A DNA stretch of 64,000 nucleotides from Dillenia suffruticosa (taxonomy: Eukaryota > Streptophyta > Magnoliopsida > Dilleniales > Dilleniaceae), in NCBI GenBank assembly GCA_033439265.1, contig JAVTVX010000010.1, positions 682,001 through 746,000 of the forward strand. The letters run 5' to 3'. Positions 61,828-64,000 of this stretch are shown here, piece by piece. The position numbers were made by a program, and so were the translations under genes. The notes below the pieces were generated by a model that ran no database searches, was not told the origin of the DNA, and saw only the letters and a program-made list of their open reading frames with translations. Position 1 is the stretch's first letter. Each line of letters begins with the position of its first letter.

Positions 61828-62228
61828 ACTTCCTTTTATAAATTATGAATTAAGTAATGGAATTATGCTTTAATTCAAGGTTTCTTAAATATGTTTCATT
61901 TATTTCTGCAAAACATTTTTTTTTAATCTTATTATGTTACAAATAATATGTTTAAAAAATAGATGCAAATAGATTTAAAGAGAGCTTTTTTTTTTTTTCT
62001 TTTCTTTTCTTTTTGGTATACAAAGGAGAAGCCTACAGCCTCAGCACACCATACCATGTGATAGAACCCGAACTCATTGATGAAGTGTCATGAAGTAATT
62101 TTCTTTACTAATAAACATGGGTAAAATTAACGCATGGATACCTGGTCAATAGTGATCTGATGACAATGGTAATGGTGATTATTTAAACTAGTTTTAGTGA
62201 GATGACGTGATTTTCTACGATAACAATG
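61828..62228. other. Spacer, no gene seen
   Basis: AT-rich DNA between the small LTR element and the SINE, with a pyrimidine run near 61988-62012. Confidence 0.4.
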
Positions 62229-62243
62229 AAAAATGGCACTTTC

Positions 62244-62456
62244 ACCGACGTGGGTTGGCTTAACTGGATGTGGGGTTGAGTTTTCTTAAACATGACCGTG
62301 GTTCGATTCCCATCGGGAGCATCGGGCCCTCATGTGTATGGAGCGTTCCCCGTTAGGAGACCCGCTCTCTGAAAAGGAGCCACTGCAGCGGTCGGTTCGG
62401 ATTAGTTGGGGCGAAACCTCAGATACCGGACAGTGTCCACGACATGGTACAAAAAA
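62244..62456 (+). mobile_element. tRNA-derived SINE, about 213 bp
   Basis: A-box-like TTGGCTTAACTGGATG and a consensus B-box GGTTCGATTCCC about 50 bp apart, a GC-rich unique body, and an A-run tail. Flanked by AAAAATGGCAC(T/C)TTC at 62229-62243 and 62457-62471 (one mismatch). Confidence 0.75.
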
Positions 62457-62471
62457 AAAAATGGCACCTTC

Positions 62472-63272
62472 TTTAGTAAGATCAGGTGAGCAAATGATTA
62501 AATCATTATATGTTATTGGTACGAGAGGAATATTCAAAATCGATTTTTATAGTACTATTTGGAGAATTGTAAAGCTAATTGTTGTGAATATTATTTTCTC
62601 GGTTATTTATCTAACTCCAAGATGGTTACAAAATATATTAAGAAATATGGTTTATAAACTATGGTAGTGATGTAGGCTAGAAATTAAATATCTATTTTTT
62701 TAATGTTTTAATAATTTTTCATTTTTATGAGTTATGTGAAGAGAAGATTTCATAATGGTTAGAATAGTTTGTTTCTTTTCTTTTTTTAAAAAGAAAAAAT
62801 TACAATAATATCATTCTCCTAAAATGATATTTTAAAATTATTATTATGGATAAAAATTAATTTTTTTAAAAAAAATAATTTTATAATTGTCGGACGTAGC
62901 ATACAAAAAAAAAGTGTTCTAGTATTATATTGATAAGATGAGGTAATTCATGTTTTTACCGTAAATGGTAAAAATTTTAACAGTAAATTAGGATTTATTT
63001 ATTCTATTTATATTTTCATATAATTATTTTTATTTTATTAATATCTTTATTTAAAATATGGGTATTGATTTTTAATTTTTAACTTTACACTTTTAATTTT
63101 ACTTCAAAAGTAAAAAAATAAAAATAAAATTAAGTTTTTATTTTTTATTTTATTTTAAAAGAAAAAAATAAATAATTTTTAAGTTTTTTTAAAAGAAATT
63201 ATTTTTTATTTCTGATTAAAAGAAGAAGGTAAGTTAAAAAAAAAACTCCTACCAAACAGCACTTGGAATACC
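62472..63272. other. AT-rich spacer, no gene seen
   Basis: Very AT-rich, possibly an upstream promoter region of the gene beginning near 63394. Confidence 0.35.
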
Positions 63273-63286
63273 AAAGCGAAGCTTTT

Positions 63287-63379
63287 TTGTCCCCGAAGAG
63301 AGGTAACTTAATGGTATAAATCTGCCTTTCTCAATTCCGTGATTTCATATATAAATTCTCGTAAAAAAAAAAAAAGAAA
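63287..63379 (+). mobile_element. Short SINE-like insertion, 93 bp, at a gene's 5' end
   Basis: Same family as 34336-34427 (TTGTCCCCGAAGAG start, AATGGTATAAATC, A-rich tail). Flanked by a perfect 14-bp duplication AAAGCGAAGCTTTT at 63273-63286 and 63380-63393. Confidence 0.65.
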
Positions 63380-63441
63380 AAAAGCGAAGCTTTTCTCTTC
63401 TCTTCTGGACACCTCGTTCGATCTGCTGTTTTTGTTTGCCC

Positions 63442-63449
63442 GCGCCAAA
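63442..63449 (-). promoter_or_regulatory. E2F-type binding site
   Basis: GCGCCAAA on +, TTTGGCGC on minus, matching TTTSSCGC; within CCCGCGCCAAAA. Confidence 0.5.
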
Positions 63450-63455
63450 ACCCTA
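63448..63455 (+). promoter_or_regulatory. Telo-box
   Basis: AAACCCTA, directly overlapping the E2F motif; telo-boxes near the start site are common in ribosomal and replication genes of plants. Confidence 0.5.
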
Positions 63456-64000
63456 CAATTCGCACACCGCAGAAACAAAAAGGCGAATTTCGTTCGATAT
63501 TTGCCCCAAAAGAAAAAAAGTTCACTCTTCGAATCCAATTGCTTTGTCTCTCGTTTTCCTCTTTCTCTCCGCAACTGAGATTCGCTGCTTCTACTAACTC
63601 CGATCTGCTCAGGTTCTCTCTCTCTCTCTCTTTAAGTAGGGCATATCTGTGATGTACTGGCGTGTTTTAGAGTTTTCATTTGTTTGGGGAATTGGATCGA
63701 TACACGGCGTGTTTGATCTCATTTGTAACGCTGAAGATGAACACCGATTTGATCTCCATTAAATTCATAGGAAAGTCTATGCCTTCAAATTTCAAAACCA
63801 AACAAAGACATGATAACCAAATTTCCAAACCCTAGTTCTTCTAACTTGATCGCTTAGTTCTTTCAAACTACGGCTCTATGTGATAGTTTCAATGGAAGGG
63901 CGTGTTTATTTGGTCCAATAAGTGGAAACGTCTTGCTATTTAGGTTAGGTTGAACATTTATTACTTCCATTTTCGTTAATTAAGTGCCTAAAGAAACTGA

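Larger units (their letters stand above)
63394..63611 (+). other. Probable non-coding first exon (5' UTR) of a gene continuing beyond the window
   Basis: Composition changes sharply from AT-rich to a mixed, CT-rich leader, ending GATCTGCTCAG|GTTCTC, a typical plant 5'-UTR intron donor. The intron would run past 64000 (AT-rich, no long frame). Gene identity unknown. Confidence 0.45.

Noticed and set aside
62244..62330. tRNA gene (consensus B-box)
   Set aside because: Acceptor and anticodon stems do not pair, and a poly-A tail plus target duplications mark a SINE.
63348..63356. TATATAAAT as the native TATA box of the right-edge gene
   Set aside because: It is inside the 93-bp SINE-like insertion, so it is reported only as a possible adopted promoter.
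1..64000. CRISPR arrays, operons, rRNA genes
   Set aside because: No such structure is present; introns and repeats show nuclear plant DNA.

Overview
This is plant nuclear DNA, most likely from a woody eudicot. The evidence is AT-rich intergenic DNA, GT-AG introns of 0.1 to 4 kb, GA/CT microsatellites in gene leaders, and dense nested plant retrotransposons. All gene calls come from reading translations and splice signals by eye; no database search was run.

Genes in order: (1) an F-box/kelch protein of the SAGL1 (At1g55270) type, + strand, coding exon 1786-3039; (2) a small DUF761 protein, - strand, 3805-4029, with a TATA box and GA-repeat leader; (3) a single-exon DUF538 protein, - strand, 14744-15259; (4) a second DUF538 protein, - strand, first exon 30682-31179, with a candidate last exon at 26399-26467; (5) a GPI-anchored lipid transfer protein, - strand, three exons, 36433-37780; (6) a complete eight-exon PIG-V type GPI mannosyltransferase 2, + strand, 45789-56122; (7) the 5' leader of a gene running off the right edge (about 63394 onward), carrying an E2F motif and a telo-box. 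From memory, lipid transfer protein, DUF538 and F-box/kelch are also neighbours in Arabidopsis (At1g55260, At1g55265, At1g55270), so this looks like an old conserved block spread out by transposons. Genes 5 and 6 are linked by GPI biology: PIG-V adds a mannose to the anchor that the lipid transfer protein is expected to carry.

Repeats fill the spaces. 5069-7216 is a decayed copia element. 7262-14215 is an A-rich array with about 12 copies of a small palindromic module, split by a 2.76-kb solo LTR (8460-11222) with a perfect target duplication. 16780-24403 is a small minus-strand LTR element that captured part of a YTH-domain (ECT-like) gene and was then split by a young, pol-deleted Athila-like element (17567-23868). 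Around 34-39 kb are short SINE-like insertions with clear target duplications. 40381-41945 is CACTA-like, and 42125-42545 is a copia tail. PIG-V intron 2 holds an old LTR element. 57-62 kb is a mosaic of RTE-type LINE fragments, an approximately 890-bp duplicated block, a 1.67-kb non-autonomous LTR element and a SINE.

The items most worth a second look are the captured ECT fragment, the palindromic A-rich array, the 80-93 bp SINE family, and the SINE sitting at the 5' end of the E2F/telo-box gene.
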